Of a stretch of DNA of 64,000 nucleotides, positions 1 to 11,062 are shown in pieces. The notes under the pieces are model-generated. The model did no database searches and was not told the origin of the DNA. It saw only the letters and a program-made list of their open reading frames with translations. Position 1 is the stretch's first letter. Each line of letters begins with the position of its first letter. The stretch is from Natrialba asiatica DSM 12278 (GTDB taxonomy: Archaea > Halobacteriota > Halobacteria > Halobacteriales > Natrialbaceae), in assembly GCF_000337555.1 (NCBI RefSeq), contig NZ_AOIO01000023.1, forward strand, positions 14,963-78,962. Direction: 5' to 3'. A program made the position numbers and the translations under genes.

Positions 1-427
1 CACGATTCCGCGCGTCGACCGCGTCCCAGTCGTCCGGATCGCCGGTGCCCTCGAGCGGGATTTCGATCGCGCGCGAGAGGTCGTCGATCCGATCGGTCCT
101 GATGACGCCGGCATCGTCGTCGTGCCACTCCTCGGGATGGCAGACGAGCACCGCATCGGCTTCCTCGCGAACGCGCGCGCTGAAGTCGTGGTCGGCGAGC
201 AGGTCGGCGCGTCGGTTTTCGTAGGCTGCAGCCTCGTTTTCGTCGGGGGTCTTGCGCGCGAGTCGCGTGAGGCGTTCGGCTTCGGCGACGATATCGGCGG
301 GGAGTTCGGCGTCGGGTTTCGCCGTGGCAGAATCGGTGTCGGCTGCGGTGGAATCGGTGACAGCCGTGGCGGTGTCGTCGCTCTGGGATGGCGCCTCGCC
401 GTGTTCGGTTCCGTTCGGATCGCCCAT
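1..427 (-). CDS. Conserved haloarchaeal rnhA-operon protein, 3' part cut by window edge
   Basis: Reading leftwards from the ATG at 425-427, 142 codons are open up to the window edge, so the C-terminus is missing. The first ~40 residues are an acidic, Thr/Ala/Ser-rich low-complexity stretch. A more ordered part follows, with the segment RLTRLARKTPDENEAAAYENR and a later CHPEEWHDDDAGVIR. It lies directly downstream of rnhA on the same strand, about 100 bases away, and the sequence resembles a haloarchaeal family usually annotated simply as an rnhA operon protein (DUF7108 from memory). No catalytic motif is recognisable. The function is unknown; co-transcription with rnhA is an inference from position. 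Confidence 0.7.
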   Translation of the reverse strand, partial: MGDPNGTEHGEAPSQSDDTATAVTDSTAADTDSATAKPDAELPADIVAEAERLTRLARKTPDENEAAAYENRRADLLADHDFSARVREEADAVLVCHPEEWHDDDAGVIRTDRIDDLSRAIEIPLEGTGDPDDWDAVDARNR

Positions 428-525
428 AGTGAGTCGTTCGTGGTGGAGGACTTTCCGCTTGCTGATCTCCCTGCCGTCGATTCGCCGTCGGTCGCTGCAC
501 GCGGTCATCGAGAAACGAAACCGAG

Positions 526-1119
526 TCAGCCCTGATCGAGCGCCTCGTTCGCGAGTTCATCCGCGCGGCTGTTGACCTCGCGGGGGACGTGTTCGAGGGT
601 CCACTCGTCGAACTCGGTCAAGAGTTCGTGGACGGTGACGCGTTTCTCGCGGAGGGTTGGATCGTTCGTGTTGTACTCACCGCGGACCTGTTTGACGATG
701 AGTTCGGAGTCGCCGCGGACGTGAAGTTCGTCGTAGCCGTAGTCGCGCGCGGCCTCGAGAGCGGCGATCAGTGCCTCGTACTCGGCCTGGTTGTTCGTCG
801 CACGACCGATCCGTTTACTGCCCTCGGCGACGATACCATCGCCCGTGACGATCACCCAGCCGATTCCGGCTGGGCCGGGGTTACCGCGTGCGCCGCCGTC
901 GAAGTAGACGTGGGCGCGCCCGCCACCCTCGCGGAGCAGGGCTTCGAGTTCGCGCGGATCGCTGCCCTGGATGACGATTTTGTCGTCGTAGGCCACGGCC
1001 GTTGCGCCGCCACGACTCGCACGCCAGCGTTCGTGATCCGTATTTCCGGATTCGACGGCGACACCGGCGTCTGTGAGGCGGTCACGTGCGGCGTCGACGT
1101 CACACTCGAGAACCGGCAT
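526..1119 (-). CDS. rnhA: Ribonuclease HI, archaeal type
   Basis: Hydrolyses the RNA strand of RNA:DNA hybrids in the cytoplasm (primer and R-loop removal). The RNase H fold occupies roughly residues 68-195 and all four acidic active-site residues can be placed: D74 in YFDGGARGNPG, E113 in NNQAEYEAL, D137 in VRGDSELIVKQ and D187 in SRADELANEAL. The first ~65 residues are an N-terminal extension seen in haloarchaeal RNases H and lacking in the short bacterial enzyme. The full length is 197 residues. The gene is followed on the same strand by the rnhA-operon protein. A second, more diverged RNase H-like gene lies at 60350-60988, so this one is likely the main housekeeping enzyme. Confidence 0.93.
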   Translation of the reverse strand: MPVLECDVDAARDRLTDAGVAVESGNTDHERWRASRGGATAVAYDDKIVIQGSDPRELEALLREGGGRAHVYFDGGARGNPGPAGIGWVIVTGDGIVAEGSKRIGRATNNQAEYEALIAALEAARDYGYDELHVRGDSELIVKQVRGEYNTNDPTLREKRVTVHELLTEFDEWTLEHVPREVNSRADELANEALDQG

Positions 1120-1243
1120 TCGGTCCTGTGATCGGCCAGTTCCGGATAAAGGTTTTCCGGTTTCAAATTACAAACTGCGGTGCTGACGCGCTATATCGGG
1201 CGATATTCCGCGTTTTCCGTCAATAGTCGAAACAGATTACCAA

Positions 1244-1253
1244 AGGTTTATGT
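1244..1253 (+). promoter_or_regulatory. Putative TATA box of tfb
   Basis: The bases GGTTTATGTA lie about 30 bases before the tfb ATG (1282), the spacing expected for a haloarchaeal TATA element serving a transcript with a very short or no leader. A second A/T-rich stretch (CTATAAAAG, about 1268-1276) is too close to the start codon to act as the TATA box for this start. Confidence 0.4.
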
Positions 1254-1281
1254 ACTATCGTGATACTACTATAAAAGTGCG

Positions 1282-2244
1282 ATGACACGGTCCACCCGCC
1301 AGCGGGAGCGAACGCGTGAGACGGACGAGACCGAGGATCAGGAGGGGGTACGTGCCTGCCCCGAGTGTGAATCGGACAATCTCGTAAAGGACTCCGACCG
1401 GGGTGAGCTCATCTGTGAGGACTGTGGGCTCGTCGTGGAAGAGGAGAAAATCGACCCTGGCCCTGAGTGGCGGGCGTTTAACCACCAGGAACGACAGGAG
1501 AAGTCCCGCGTCGGTGCGCCGACGACACAGACGATGCACGACAAGGGACTGACGACGACGATCGACTGGAAGGACAAAGACGCCTACGGGCGCTCTATTT
1601 CGTCCAAAAAGCGCAGTCAGATGCACCGGCTGCGCAAGTGGCAAGAACGGATCCGCACCAAGGACGCTGGCGAACGGAATCTGCAGTTCGCACTCAGCGA
1701 AATCGATCGAATGGCGTCCGCACTGGGTGTCCCGCGGTCGGTCCGCGAAGTCGCCTCGGTCATCTACCGACGCGCACTCAAAGAAGACCTCATCCGCGGC
1801 CGATCGATCGAGGGCGTCGCCACCTCGGCGCTGTATGCCGCCTGTCGAAAGGAAGGGATCCCGCGCAGCCTCGAAGAAATCTCGGAAGTCTCACGCGTCG
1901 AACGAAAGGAAATCGGTCGCACGTATCGCTATATCTCGCAGGAACTCGGCCTCGAGATGCGACCCGTCGACCCGAAAAAATACGTCCCCCGCTTCTGTTC
2001 TGAACTCGAACTCTCCGAAGAAGTCCAGACCAAGGCCAACGAAATCATCGAGAAGACGGCCGAAGAAGGGCTCCTCTCCGGGAAATCACCGACCGGCTAC
2101 GCCGCTGCCGCGATCTACGCTGCGTCACTGCTCTGTAACGAAAAGAAGACCCAACGCGAGGTCGCAGACGTGGCCCAGGTGACCGAAGTCACCATCCGCA
2201 ACCGGTACCAGGAACAGATCGAAGCGATGGGAATCCACGGGTAA
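1282..2244 (+). CDS. tfb: Transcription initiation factor IIB (TFB)
   Basis: General archaeal transcription factor that bridges TBP on the TATA box and RNA polymerase. The 320 residues show the standard order: an N-terminal zinc ribbon with C26, C29, C45 and C48 (CPEC...CEDC), the B-reader/linker region (~55-120) and two cyclin-like repeats (~125-210 and ~220-310), the second ending in [19 protein letters not shown]-contacting helix is seen in TEVTIRNRY. Haloarchaea normally carry several tfb paralogues; nothing in the sequence tells which promoter set this copy serves. It is transcribed away from rnhA and followed by a convergent membrane-protein gene. Confidence 0.96.
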   Translation: MTRSTRQRERTRETDETEDQEGVRACPECESDNLVKDSDRGELICEDCGLVVEEEKIDPGPEWRAFNHQERQEKSRVGAPTTQTMHDKGLTTTIDWKDKDAYGRSISSKKRSQMHRLRKWQERIRTKDAGERNLQFALSEIDRMASALGVPRSVREVASVIYRRALKEDLIRGRSIEGVATSALYAACRKEGIPRSLEEISEVSRVERKEIGRTYRYISQELGLEMRPVDPKKYVPRFCSELELSEEVQTKANEIIEKTAEEGLLSGKSPTGYAAAAIYAASLLCNEKKTQREVADVAQVTEVTIRNRYQEQIEAMGIHG

Positions 2245-2405
2245 CACCGTTCGCTCACCAGTCACTACCACTTTTATCGGGACCGTCCCGCTGACCAGTG
2301 TCCACACGGGACCACCGTCGACCACACTACACTGCGCAGTTTTGCCGTCTCGAACCATTGGCGACCACCGCCTCCAGTGGTCCGCATGGCTCCCACCGTA
2401 GAACC

Positions 2406-2951
2406 TCACTGCCCCCGACGATCGTACACTGCCGTCCGGCGCATCCCGGCGTTCCGGCGGCGTTTGCGGATCACAACCGCGCTATAGCTCCCGATCACGA
2501 CTACCAGGAGTCCGCTGCCAACCATCGCCGCCACGCTGAACTCGTTCGCTGCACTGCGCCCACCATCTGGACCCATTACGAGCGGCGATACGACGAGCCA
2601 GACCCCGACGATTGTACTCAGCGCTGCGACACCGGTACTTCCCAGGTCTCTATCTGCCCGACGAGCGTAATTGTACCCTCCAGCGACTATCAGCGTCCCT
2701 CCGGTGAGAAACGCGTTCCAGCGTTGTCCCGTCGCACCGTCGACAGCGATTGCCTGTCCGATCACGACGGCCCCCAAGAGGACGATACTCGCCGAAAGCC
2801 ACGTTCCCCGCCGTTCCGAGTTCGGTTCGTGTTCGATCACGTCTCGGGCGGCGACGGCATCAGCATCCCGGTCACGCTCGTCGTGTTTTGCAGTCTGCTC
2901 GTGCTCACTGGCATCCCAGGTTGGTCTGGTCATTGGTCGTACCTGGCTCAC
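2406..2951 (-). CDS. SPW-repeat-type membrane protein
   Basis: 181 residues. The first ~50 are charged (Asp/Arg/His-rich, cytoplasmic-looking). About four hydrophobic segments follow: WLSASIVLLGAVVIGQAIAV, the segment after WNAFLTGG, the segment around AALSTIVGVWLVVSPLVMG, and a C-terminal one ending in VIGSYSAVVIRKRRR. The paired hydrophobic arrangement with the VVSPLV motif resembles the SPW repeat family of small membrane proteins, whose role is unknown. A basic tail after the last helix suggests a cytoplasmic C-terminus. It converges with tfb. The start at 2951 gives MSQVRP; an internal start at MTRPTW (residue 7) is equally possible. Confidence 0.6.
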   Translation of the reverse strand: MSQVRPMTRPTWDASEHEQTAKHDERDRDADAVAARDVIEHEPNSERRGTWLSASIVLLGAVVIGQAIAVDGATGQRWNAFLTGGTLIVAGGYNYARRADRDLGSTGVAALSTIVGVWLVVSPLVMGPDGGRSAANEFSVAAMVGSGLLVVVIGSYSAVVIRKRRRNAGMRRTAVYDRRGQ

Positions 2952-3186
2952 TCCGTGGTCGAAAAGAGTCTGCTGCCCACGGCTGCAGGCACCTCGAATA
3001 ATTCGGGAACAATCGGACCCGGTACAGGTAACGAGAAGATAGTGATGGTAGATACGGACGCACTACTCGCTACACTCAAATCGAGCCACTGGTGCGGTGA
3101 GACCCCTGCACACCGGGGACTGGAAACGGCCGTTCCGACGGCAGAGGGGGACCGTGCGTGGCGGTCGCGCTCGCGCGCGTACGTGA

Positions 3187-3196
3187 GTTTTATTAG
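3187..3196 (+). promoter_or_regulatory. Putative TATA box of the gyrB-gyrA operon
   Basis: GTTTTATTAG lies about 40 bases before the gyrB ATG in an otherwise GC-rich stretch, so transcription would begin about 10-20 bases upstream of the start codon. No second clear promoter is seen between gyrB and gyrA. Confidence 0.45.
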
Positions 3197-3227
3197 TGAC
3201 CGGCCGCTATGCGAAAGCAGGTTTTAG

Positions 3228-5168
<1,941 letters not shown>

Positions 5169-5180
5169 GGTGAGACAAAC

Positions 5181-7682
5181 ATGAGTTCAGACGTACCCGA
5201 TCCGACAGACGTAGAGGCTCGTTCGGTCGAAAACATCCGCATCGAAGACGAGATGGAGCAGAGCTACATCGACTACGCGATGTCCGTCATCGCGGGTCGT
5301 GCGCTCCCGCGCGTCGAGGACGGTCTCAAGCCCGTCCACCGGCGCATCTTGTACGCGATGCACGAAATGGGCGTCACCTCGGGTTCTTCCCACCGCAAAT
5401 CTTCCTCGATCGTCGGGGAGACGATGGGTGATTACCACCCTCACGGCGACAGCCCGATCTACGACGCGATGGTCCGGATGTCCCAGGACTTCTCGATGCG
5501 CTACCCGCTGGTCGACGGCCAGGGCAACTTCGGCTCGATGGACGGCGATCCGCCGGCCGCTCAGCGGTACACCGAGGCGCGGATGTCCCCGATTTCCGAG
5601 GAACTACTCGCCGACATCGACAAGGACACGGTCGACTTCTCCGCGAACTACGACGACCGCCTGCAAGAGCCCGAGGTATTGCCCTCGGCGTTCCCGAACC
5701 TGCTGGTCAACGGCTCCTCGGGGATCGCCGTCGGGATGTCGACGAATATTCCGCCGCACAACCTCGGAGAGGTCATCGACGCGACGATCGAGTTGATCGA
5801 CGACCCCGAGGCGACGGTCGAGGACCTGATGGACCACGTGAAGGGGCCGGACTTTCCGACCGGCGCGAACATCGTCGGCCGAGACGCCATTTATTCCGCC
5901 TACAAGACCGGCCGCGGGCGCATCCGCGTCCGGGCCGAGTTCGAAGTCGAGGAGTGGCAGTCGGGCCGCGAACGGATCGTCATCACCGAACTGCCCTACC
6001 AGACCAACAAGGCTCGCCTCGTCGAGCGCATCGCCGAGGACGTAACCGAGGGCGATATCGAGGGGATTTCGGACCTGCGCGACGAGTCCGACCGCGACGG
6101 CGTCCGCATCGTCGTCGAGTGCAATCGCGGCGCGAACGTCGAGGTCGTCAAGAACAAACTCCTCGAGAACCACTTGGAGAAGACCTTCGGCGTTATCAAC
6201 CTCGCGCTGGTCGACGGCCAGCCGCAGGTGCTCTCGCTCAAGGAAACCCTAGAGGAGTACATCGCCCACCGCCGCGAGGTCGTGCGCCGACGCAGCGAGT
6301 ACGACCTCGCCGAAGCCGAGGATCGGGCCCACATCCTCGAAGGGCGACTGAAAGCGGTCGAGAACGCGGAGGATGTCGTCGAACTGATCAGAAACAGCGA
6401 GACGCGTGATGACGCGAAAGCGGCGCTGCAGGAGGTCTACGAGTTCTCCGAGGAACAGGCGACCCACATCGTTCGGATGCAACTCGGCAGCCTCACCTCG
6501 ATAGAAGCCGCCGAGATCAAGGACGAGTACGAAGACGTGCAAGCCGAGATCGAGCGTCTGACGACGATCCTCGAGAGCGAGTCCGAATTACTGGGCGTCA
6601 TCAAAGACGAACTCCGCGAGATCAAAGCCGAGTACGCCGACGATCGGCGCACCTCGATCATCGAGGATCAGGGCACGGTTACCCACGAGGACCTCATCCC
6701 CGAAGAAGAGGTCTTCGTCGTTATGACCGAAGACGACTACGTCAAGCGGATGCCGATCGAGGCCTTCGACCCCCAGGGTCGAGGCGGTAAAGGGATCATC
6801 GGCGCCGATGTCAAAGAGGACGACCGCGTGTCGACCGTCTTCCGCGCGAATACCCACGACTACCTGCTCTGCTTTACGAATCAGGGCAAAGTCTACCAGC
6901 TCAAAACCTACGAAATCCCCGAGATGGGCCGCACCGCACGCGGGAAATCGGCAGTCAATATTCTCGATCTCGATCCGGGCGAAGACATCACGGCGATCGT
7001 CGACACCGACGCCTTCGGCGACGACGAGTTCGTCACGATGGCAACCCGGTACGGCTACGTCAAGCGGACCGCCGGCTCGGAGTTCGACAACATCCGCTCG
7101 ACCGGGATCATCGCAGCCGACCTGCAGGAGGACGACGAACTCGTCGACGTCGAGGTCACCGACGGCAGCCAGGACCTCGTCATCGCCACCGAGGGCGGCA
7201 TGACGATCCGGTTCGACGAGGACGAAGTCCGATCGATGGGGCGCAACGCCCGCGGGGTCAACGGCATTGAACTCGAGGGCGACGACGCCGTTGCCGGCTT
7301 GGTTGCGACCGACGAGGGCGACGAGCAGGATCTGCTGACCGTCACGCAGAACGGCTACGGAAAACGGACGCCGCTATCGGAGTATCGCACCCAATCGCGG
7401 TACGGAAAGGGCCTGATCGACATCAAGACTGGCGACCGAAACGGTCCCGTGACGGCCGCGAAGGCGGTGTCGGCGGACGATCAGCTAGTGATGATGAGCG
7501 AGCGCGGGCAGATCGTCCGCACGCGCGTCGACGAAATTTCGGAGGTCGGCCGCAACACGATGGGCGTGATCGTGATGGACGTCGAGGCCGACGACGCGGT
7601 CGCAAGCGTCGACGTGGTTCCGGCGTCGGTGGGCGAGGCGGCCGACGCAACCGAGGAGACTGAAGCGGACGCACCCAACTGA
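5181..7682 (+). CDS. gyrA: DNA gyrase subunit A
   Basis: DNA cleavage/religation and wrapping subunit of gyrase. The winged-helix/tower region contains the active-site tyrosine Y130 ([10 protein letters not shown]), and the quinolone-pocket helix reads [12 protein letters not shown], with S91 at the position where bacterial GyrA often has Ser/Ala and D95 at the usual acidic position. Residues ~505-815 form the six-bladed C-terminal wrapping domain, which begins with the gyrase-specific GyrA box as QGRGGKG (~533-539); this separates it from ParC/topo IV. The 833 residues end in an acidic, Ala-rich tail. It is translated just after gyrB. Confidence 0.97.
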   Translation: MSSDVPDPTDVEARSVENIRIEDEMEQSYIDYAMSVIAGRALPRVEDGLKPVHRRILYAMHEMGVTSGSSHRKSSSIVGETMGDYHPHGDSPIYDAMVRMSQDFSMRYPLVDGQGNFGSMDGDPPAAQRYTEARMSPISEELLADIDKDTVDFSANYDDRLQEPEVLPSAFPNLLVNGSSGIAVGMSTNIPPHNLGEVIDATIELIDDPEATVEDLMDHVKGPDFPTGANIVGRDAIYSAYKTGRGRIRVRAEFEVEEWQSGRERIVITELPYQTNKARLVERIAEDVTEGDIEGISDLRDESDRDGVRIVVECNRGANVEVVKNKLLENHLEKTFGVINLALVDGQPQVLSLKETLEEYIAHRREVVRRRSEYDLAEAEDRAHILEGRLKAVENAEDVVELIRNSETRDDAKAALQEVYEFSEEQATHIVRMQLGSLTSIEAAEIKDEYEDVQAEIERLTTILESESELLGVIKDELREIKAEYADDRRTSIIEDQGTVTHEDLIPEEEVFVVMTEDDYVKRMPIEAFDPQGRGGKGIIGADVKEDDRVSTVFRANTHDYLLCFTNQGKVYQLKTYEIPEMGRTARGKSAVNILDLDPGEDITAIVDTDAFGDDEFVTMATRYGYVKRTAGSEFDNIRSTGIIAADLQEDDELVDVEVTDGSQDLVIATEGGMTIRFDEDEVRSMGRNARGVNGIELEGDDAVAGLVATDEGDEQDLLTVTQNGYGKRTPLSEYRTQSRYGKGLIDIKTGDRNGPVTAAKAVSADDQLVMMSERGQIVRTRVDEISEVGRNTMGVIVMDVEADDAVASVDVVPASVGEAADATEETEADAPN

Positions 7683-8021
7683 CCCGCACCCGACAGCTCG
7701 CTCGATTCGGTGTTCGGATTGAGGACCGCTGTTTCTGTGCTGAACAGGCCAATACCACGGCCTTCAGGCTGTGGATACGCGCTGTCGTTTAGTGTCACAG
7801 TCTATCACTATTCACAGGGCCGGGGATGCTAACGCGTTCGCGCACGTGGCATCCGCGGACGAAATCAGCGGATGGAAAGCTCACTGAGAGTACGCCGATA
7901 GGACGCGTTCACCGGAGCCAGTGCGGTCGCTTCCGCGCTGAACTCGAGCAACAGTAACAGTCGCGTCGCTGTGCGGAACGAGAAAACGACAGACGAGAGA
8001 ACGAATTCGCTCCGTGACCCC
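7683..8021. other. Intergenic region between gyrA and a convergent regulator gene
   Basis: About 340 bases lie between the convergent ends of gyrA and the Rrf2-like gene. The only structure I see is the hairpin listed at 7755-7774. No open frame has coding character, and both gene ends could use this space for termination. Confidence 0.5.
7755..7774. repeat. Hairpin resembling a solo IS200/IS605-family end, or a terminator
   Basis: The arms CCACGGCC and GGCTGTGG flank the loop TTCA, giving an 8-bp stem with one G-T pair. Haloarchaeal IS200/IS605/IS1341 (TnpB) elements and their non-autonomous derivatives commonly end in such a subterminal hairpin with a TTCA loop. There is no transposase or tnpB gene nearby, so it would be a solo relic. 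It could equally be the gyrA terminator. Confidence 0.35.
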
Positions 8022-8555
8022 TCAGTGTGCGGCTTCTTCGGCAGGAGCGACCATATCCTCGATGCGCAGAATGAGGATGTTGTTCGTGTCATCCTTGCCG
8101 TCGACACGGCCGTCGATGAGGAGCTTCGAGAGCGGCGTCGGGCCGACGGTGACGGCGTCGTCCTCGTGAATACCGCTGATAGCACCTTGCAGGTGGATCT
8201 CCGCGCGACAGAGTTCAGGATGGTGAACGCTCGAGAGGTCGATTTCTTCGACGATGACGTCAGTGATCGGTTCACCCTCGTGTTTGATCGGCACGGAGGC
8301 CGGATCGTCCATCTGCTGGATTTCGAGCGCTTCGAAGGCGGCAGCGGTCGGCTTGTAACCGCCTTTGGGGCCGGGGACACCTTCGACGAGCTGGAGCGCC
8401 TTGAGACTCTGCATCTGGTTGCGGATGGTACCCGGGTTTCGGTCGACCTGTTCGGCGATGTCCTCGCCTTTGATCGCGTCTTCGGATTCTTTGTGGAGAT
8501 TCGTCAGTGCACGCAGGATTTTCTTCTGACTGGGGGTCAGCTCGATTGATGACAT
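8022..8555 (-). CDS. Rrf2-like winged-helix transcriptional regulator
   Basis: 177 residues. The N-terminal ~70 residues form a winged helix: an early helix LTPSQKKILRALTNLH, a recognition helix NPGTIRNQMQSLKALQLV, and a wing with GVPGPKGGYKPT, the GPxGGY-type turn typical of Rrf2 proteins. The remaining ~100 residues (PASVPIKHEGEPIT... to ILILRIEDM) are a small beta-rich domain conserved in haloarchaeal homologues, probably ligand-sensing or dimerising. The Fe-S cysteines of IscR-type Rrf2 proteins are missing; the only Cys is in ELCRAEIH. The target genes cannot be deduced. It sits alone, convergent with gyrA. Confidence 0.72.
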   Translation of the reverse strand: MSSIELTPSQKKILRALTNLHKESEDAIKGEDIAEQVDRNPGTIRNQMQSLKALQLVEGVPGPKGGYKPTAAAFEALEIQQMDDPASVPIKHEGEPITDVIVEEIDLSSVHHPELCRAEIHLQGAISGIHEDDAVTVGPTPLSKLLIDGRVDGKDDTNNILILRIEDMVAPAEEAAH

Positions 8556-8804
8556 AGCGGATTATTCGTAGTTGAATTCCTTAAACCCGGCGGGTACGGT
8601 TGGCCGTTGAATCGATTTTGACGTGCGAAAGCATACCAGTACAGCCTCAAACGAACGAACAGTGGACATGAGAGATCCGCACAACCGCGGCGGCGGATTC
8701 GTGACGGAGAGAACGCGAGCAGAATCGCACAGGCCAATTGCGAGGAACGATCAGGGCACGGGTGCGGGAGGATGTCGAGAACCAACTCGACTGCAGGTGC
8801 GTCG

Positions 8805-9485
8805 TTATGACTCCGCTTGCGGAAGGGGCGTAACGCGGACGTGATGGGCGACACCCTCCGGTAACGAAACGTCGTCGACAGTCTCGCTCGACCGTGCAGT
8901 AACCATTCCGAAGGGAGCGACTTCGAGAATCTCGAGTTCGACGCCGGGTTCGACACCGTGAGTGGCGAGATACGACAGGACTTCCGGGTCGTGGTCGGCT
9001 ACCTCTTCGACGACGACGACATCGCCCTCGGCGAACTCGGTAACCGACTTGTCCGCCGAGCGGTCAGGTGGTTCGAGATCGGCACTCGGAATCGGCGAGC
9101 CGTGCGGATCGACCTTCGGTTCGTCGAGGGCATCTGCAACGCGGGCCTCGAAGTCCTCGCTGATATGGTGTTCGAGACGATCCGCCTCGGCGTGGACTTC
9201 GGACCAATCGTAATCGAGATGTTCGGTGAGGTAGGCTTCAAGCAGGCGGTGGTGACGGACGACTTCAAGAGCGACGGTTTCACCTTCGTCCGTGAGCGTG
9301 ACGCCGCGGTACTTTTCGCGGTCGACCAACCCGCGTTCCTCTAATTTCTCGAGCATGCTGGTAACGGTCGGCGACGTGACCTCGAGCGCATCGGCGATCG
9401 CAGAGGTCTTAATCCGTTCCTCGTGCTCACCCTGGAGCTGATAGATCGCCTTGAGGTAATCCTCCATCACGTCGCTCAGCATCAT
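8805..9485 (-). CDS. DtxR/MntR/SirR-family metal-dependent repressor
   Basis: Metal-sensing repressor of iron or manganese homeostasis. From the ATG at 9485 it has 226 residues: a winged-helix domain (MEDYLKAIYQLQ..., recognition region VTSPTVTSMLEKLEERGLV), a dimerisation domain with metal-ligand-type residues (EVVRHHRLLEAYL and the DRLEHHISEDFE segment), and a C-terminal SH3-like FeoA domain (~150-226, from EFAEGDVVVVEEVADH). A start seven codons further upstream (9506) would place coding sequence inside the palindrome at 9497-9510, so the internal ATG pair at 9482/9485 is preferred. The palindrome just ahead of the gene suggests that it regulates itself. Confidence 0.88.
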   Translation of the reverse strand: MMLSDVMEDYLKAIYQLQGEHEERIKTSAIADALEVTSPTVTSMLEKLEERGLVDREKYRGVTLTDEGETVALEVVRHHRLLEAYLTEHLDYDWSEVHAEADRLEHHISEDFEARVADALDEPKVDPHGSPIPSADLEPPDRSADKSVTEFAEGDVVVVEEVADHDPEVLSYLATHGVEPGVELEILEVAPFGMVTARSSETVDDVSLPEGVAHHVRVTPLPQAES

Positions 9486-9496
9486 CGTACACCGGT

Positions 9497-9510
9497 TTAG
9501 ATCCATCTAA
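9497..9510. promoter_or_regulatory. Palindromic operator in front of the DtxR-type regulator
   Basis: TTAGAT-CC-ATCTAA is a perfect 6+6 inverted repeat with a 2-base centre, 11 bases upstream of the regulator's probable start codon and just downstream of its A/T-rich TATA-like stretch (about 9511-9520). The TTAG...CTAA form matches the general shape of DtxR/SirR/Idr binding sites (TTAGG...CCTAA-like). Location and symmetry argue for autoregulation; binding itself is inferred. Confidence 0.6.
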
Positions 9511-9658
9511 CCCTAAACCTGTCGACGACGATCCCTGTCAAGCCCGATATGACCGACGGCCACAGCTACGGTGCGCCCCATCACCCCACCGTGTCAACGT
9601 GAAACACACTGATACGAGTTCCAACACCTTTGTATCGTAGTGTTTCCGACTGTGACGT

Positions 9659-10828
9659 ATGACTGAAAACGTCGTCGTACTCGGTGCCGGATACGCTGGT
9701 ACCGGTGCGATCAGCAAGCTCCAGTCGGAACTCGGCGGCAACGCACGACTAACCTGGATCGCTGATGTCGACTACCACCTCGTCTTACACGAGGCCCACC
9801 GCGTGATCCGCGACCCGGACGTGCAATCCGACATCACGTTCCCCGTTACCCAGGTTGCCGATCCGTCGACTCGGTTCATTCAGGACGAAGTCGTCGGCCT
9901 GGATACTGACGACCAACTCGTCGAACTCGCGGACAGCGATCCCGTCGAATACGACTACGTCCTCGTCGCACTGGGCAGCCAGACCGCCTACTACGGCATC
10001 CCCGGGCTCGAGGAGCACTCGCTCACGCTGAAAAATCTCGACGACGCTCTGGAAATCCACGACGCCGTCAAAGAGGCAAGCCAGGACGCCACTCGCGGCG
10101 AACCCGCACAGGTCGTCGTCGGCGGTGCCGGACTCTCCGGCATCCAGACCGCCGGCGAAATCGCCGAGTTCCGCGATGCCCACCGCGCGCCGCTCGAAAT
10201 CCACCTCGTCGAAGCGCTCAACGAAATCTTCCCCGGAAACGACCCGGAAATCCAGCAGGCCCTCCGAGACCTTCTCGAAGACGCCGGCGTTCGCATCCAC
10301 ACGGACGACCCGATTACCGAAGCGACTGACGAGGTCATCGAGTTCGATGAAGGCGAGCCACTCGACCACGACGTGCTCATCTGGACCGGCGGTATTACCG
10401 GCCGCGACGCACTCGACGACGCTGCACTCGAAAAGGAACACAACCGCGTCAACGTCGCGGCGAACTTCCAGACCTCCGTCGACAACGTCTTCGCGATCGG
10501 CGACACGGCGCTCATCGACCAAGGCGACCAGCCCGCGCCGCCGACCGCACAGGCCGCCTGGCAGGCCGCCGAGATCGTCGGTGAAAACATCTCCCGGGCG
10601 ATCGAAAACCGCCCGCTCAAAACCTGGGAATACGACGACAAAGGGACCGTTATCTCCGTCGGCGAGAAGGCAGTCGCTCACGAAGTCAAGCCGGCCCTTG
10701 GCATCTCACTGCCCGTCGACACCTTCGGTGGCATCGCCGCAAAGAACCTGAAGAAGATGATCGCTGCCCGCTGGATCGCCGACATCACCTCCTGGAACGA
10801 AGCCCGCAAATCCTGGTCGGCACTGTAG
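9659..10828 (+). CDS. ndh: Type II NADH dehydrogenase / FAD-dependent pyridine nucleotide-disulfide oxidoreductase
   Basis: 389-residue membrane-associated flavoprotein that probably oxidises NADH and reduces the quinone pool without pumping protons, feeding the oxidase encoded at 23.8-27.9 kb. An N-terminal FAD-binding Rossmann motif (VVLGAGYAGTG, ~6-16) and a second dinucleotide fold (VVVGGAGLSGIQTAGE, ~150-165) are present, with the FAD-contacting VFAIGDTALI near residue 277. The C-terminal ~70 residues end in an amphipathic Trp-containing stretch (KNLKKMIAARWIADITSWNEA), typical of the membrane-binding end of NDH-2. No redox-active Cys pair is seen, arguing against a disulfide reductase. 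Sulfide:quinone reductase is less likely for the same reason. Confidence 0.87.
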   Translation: MTENVVVLGAGYAGTGAISKLQSELGGNARLTWIADVDYHLVLHEAHRVIRDPDVQSDITFPVTQVADPSTRFIQDEVVGLDTDDQLVELADSDPVEYDYVLVALGSQTAYYGIPGLEEHSLTLKNLDDALEIHDAVKEASQDATRGEPAQVVVGGAGLSGIQTAGEIAEFRDAHRAPLEIHLVEALNEIFPGNDPEIQQALRDLLEDAGVRIHTDDPITEATDEVIEFDEGEPLDHDVLIWTGGITGRDALDDAALEKEHNRVNVAANFQTSVDNVFAIGDTALIDQGDQPAPPTAQAAWQAAEIVGENISRAIENRPLKTWEYDDKGTVISVGEKAVAHEVKPALGISLPVDTFGGIAAKNLKKMIAARWIADITSWNEARKSWSAL

Positions 10829-10915
10829 TCGACGAACGCTCGCCGCCCGCCACCCGGTACCCAGCACCCAGTAACCAACACACATCGACGCCCGCGCTGA
10901 ACTCGACACGGCCGA

Positions 10916-11060
10916 TTACGCGTTTCTCGACTCCTCGCTCTCTTCGACGTCTCCGGATCCGTTGCCGTTTCCGTTATCTCCGCCCGCAACACCCGTTTGC
11001 CCCCACTCCGTTCGTTTTTGATCCGCCGTGTACGCTGTCCGACTCCGATCCCAACTCTGG
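10916..11060 (-). other. Possible frameshifted C-terminal tail of the acyltransferase
   Basis: In a different frame from the acyltransferase stop codon, the minus strand reads on as an acidic, Gly/Asn-rich tail (GSESDSVHGG... GGDNGNGNGSGDVEESEESRNA, stop at 10916-10918). The join falls in a repetitive GA/GT-rich stretch (about 11055-11090). This composition is typical of haloarchaeal protein tails, so a slippage frameshift may have cut it from the upstream gene. A neutral chance frame is not excluded. Confidence 0.3.
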
Positions 11061-11062
11061 CA

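Noticed and set aside
2298-3227. Long plus-strand open frame (309 codons) opposite the SPW-type gene
   Set aside because: It is the opposite-strand shadow of the membrane protein gene and intergenic DNA; its translation is Arg/Pro/Ser/His-rich without family features.
9785-10681. Minus-strand frame of 298 codons over the NDH-2 gene
   Set aside because: Shadow of a gene with clear FAD and NAD binding motifs on the plus strand.
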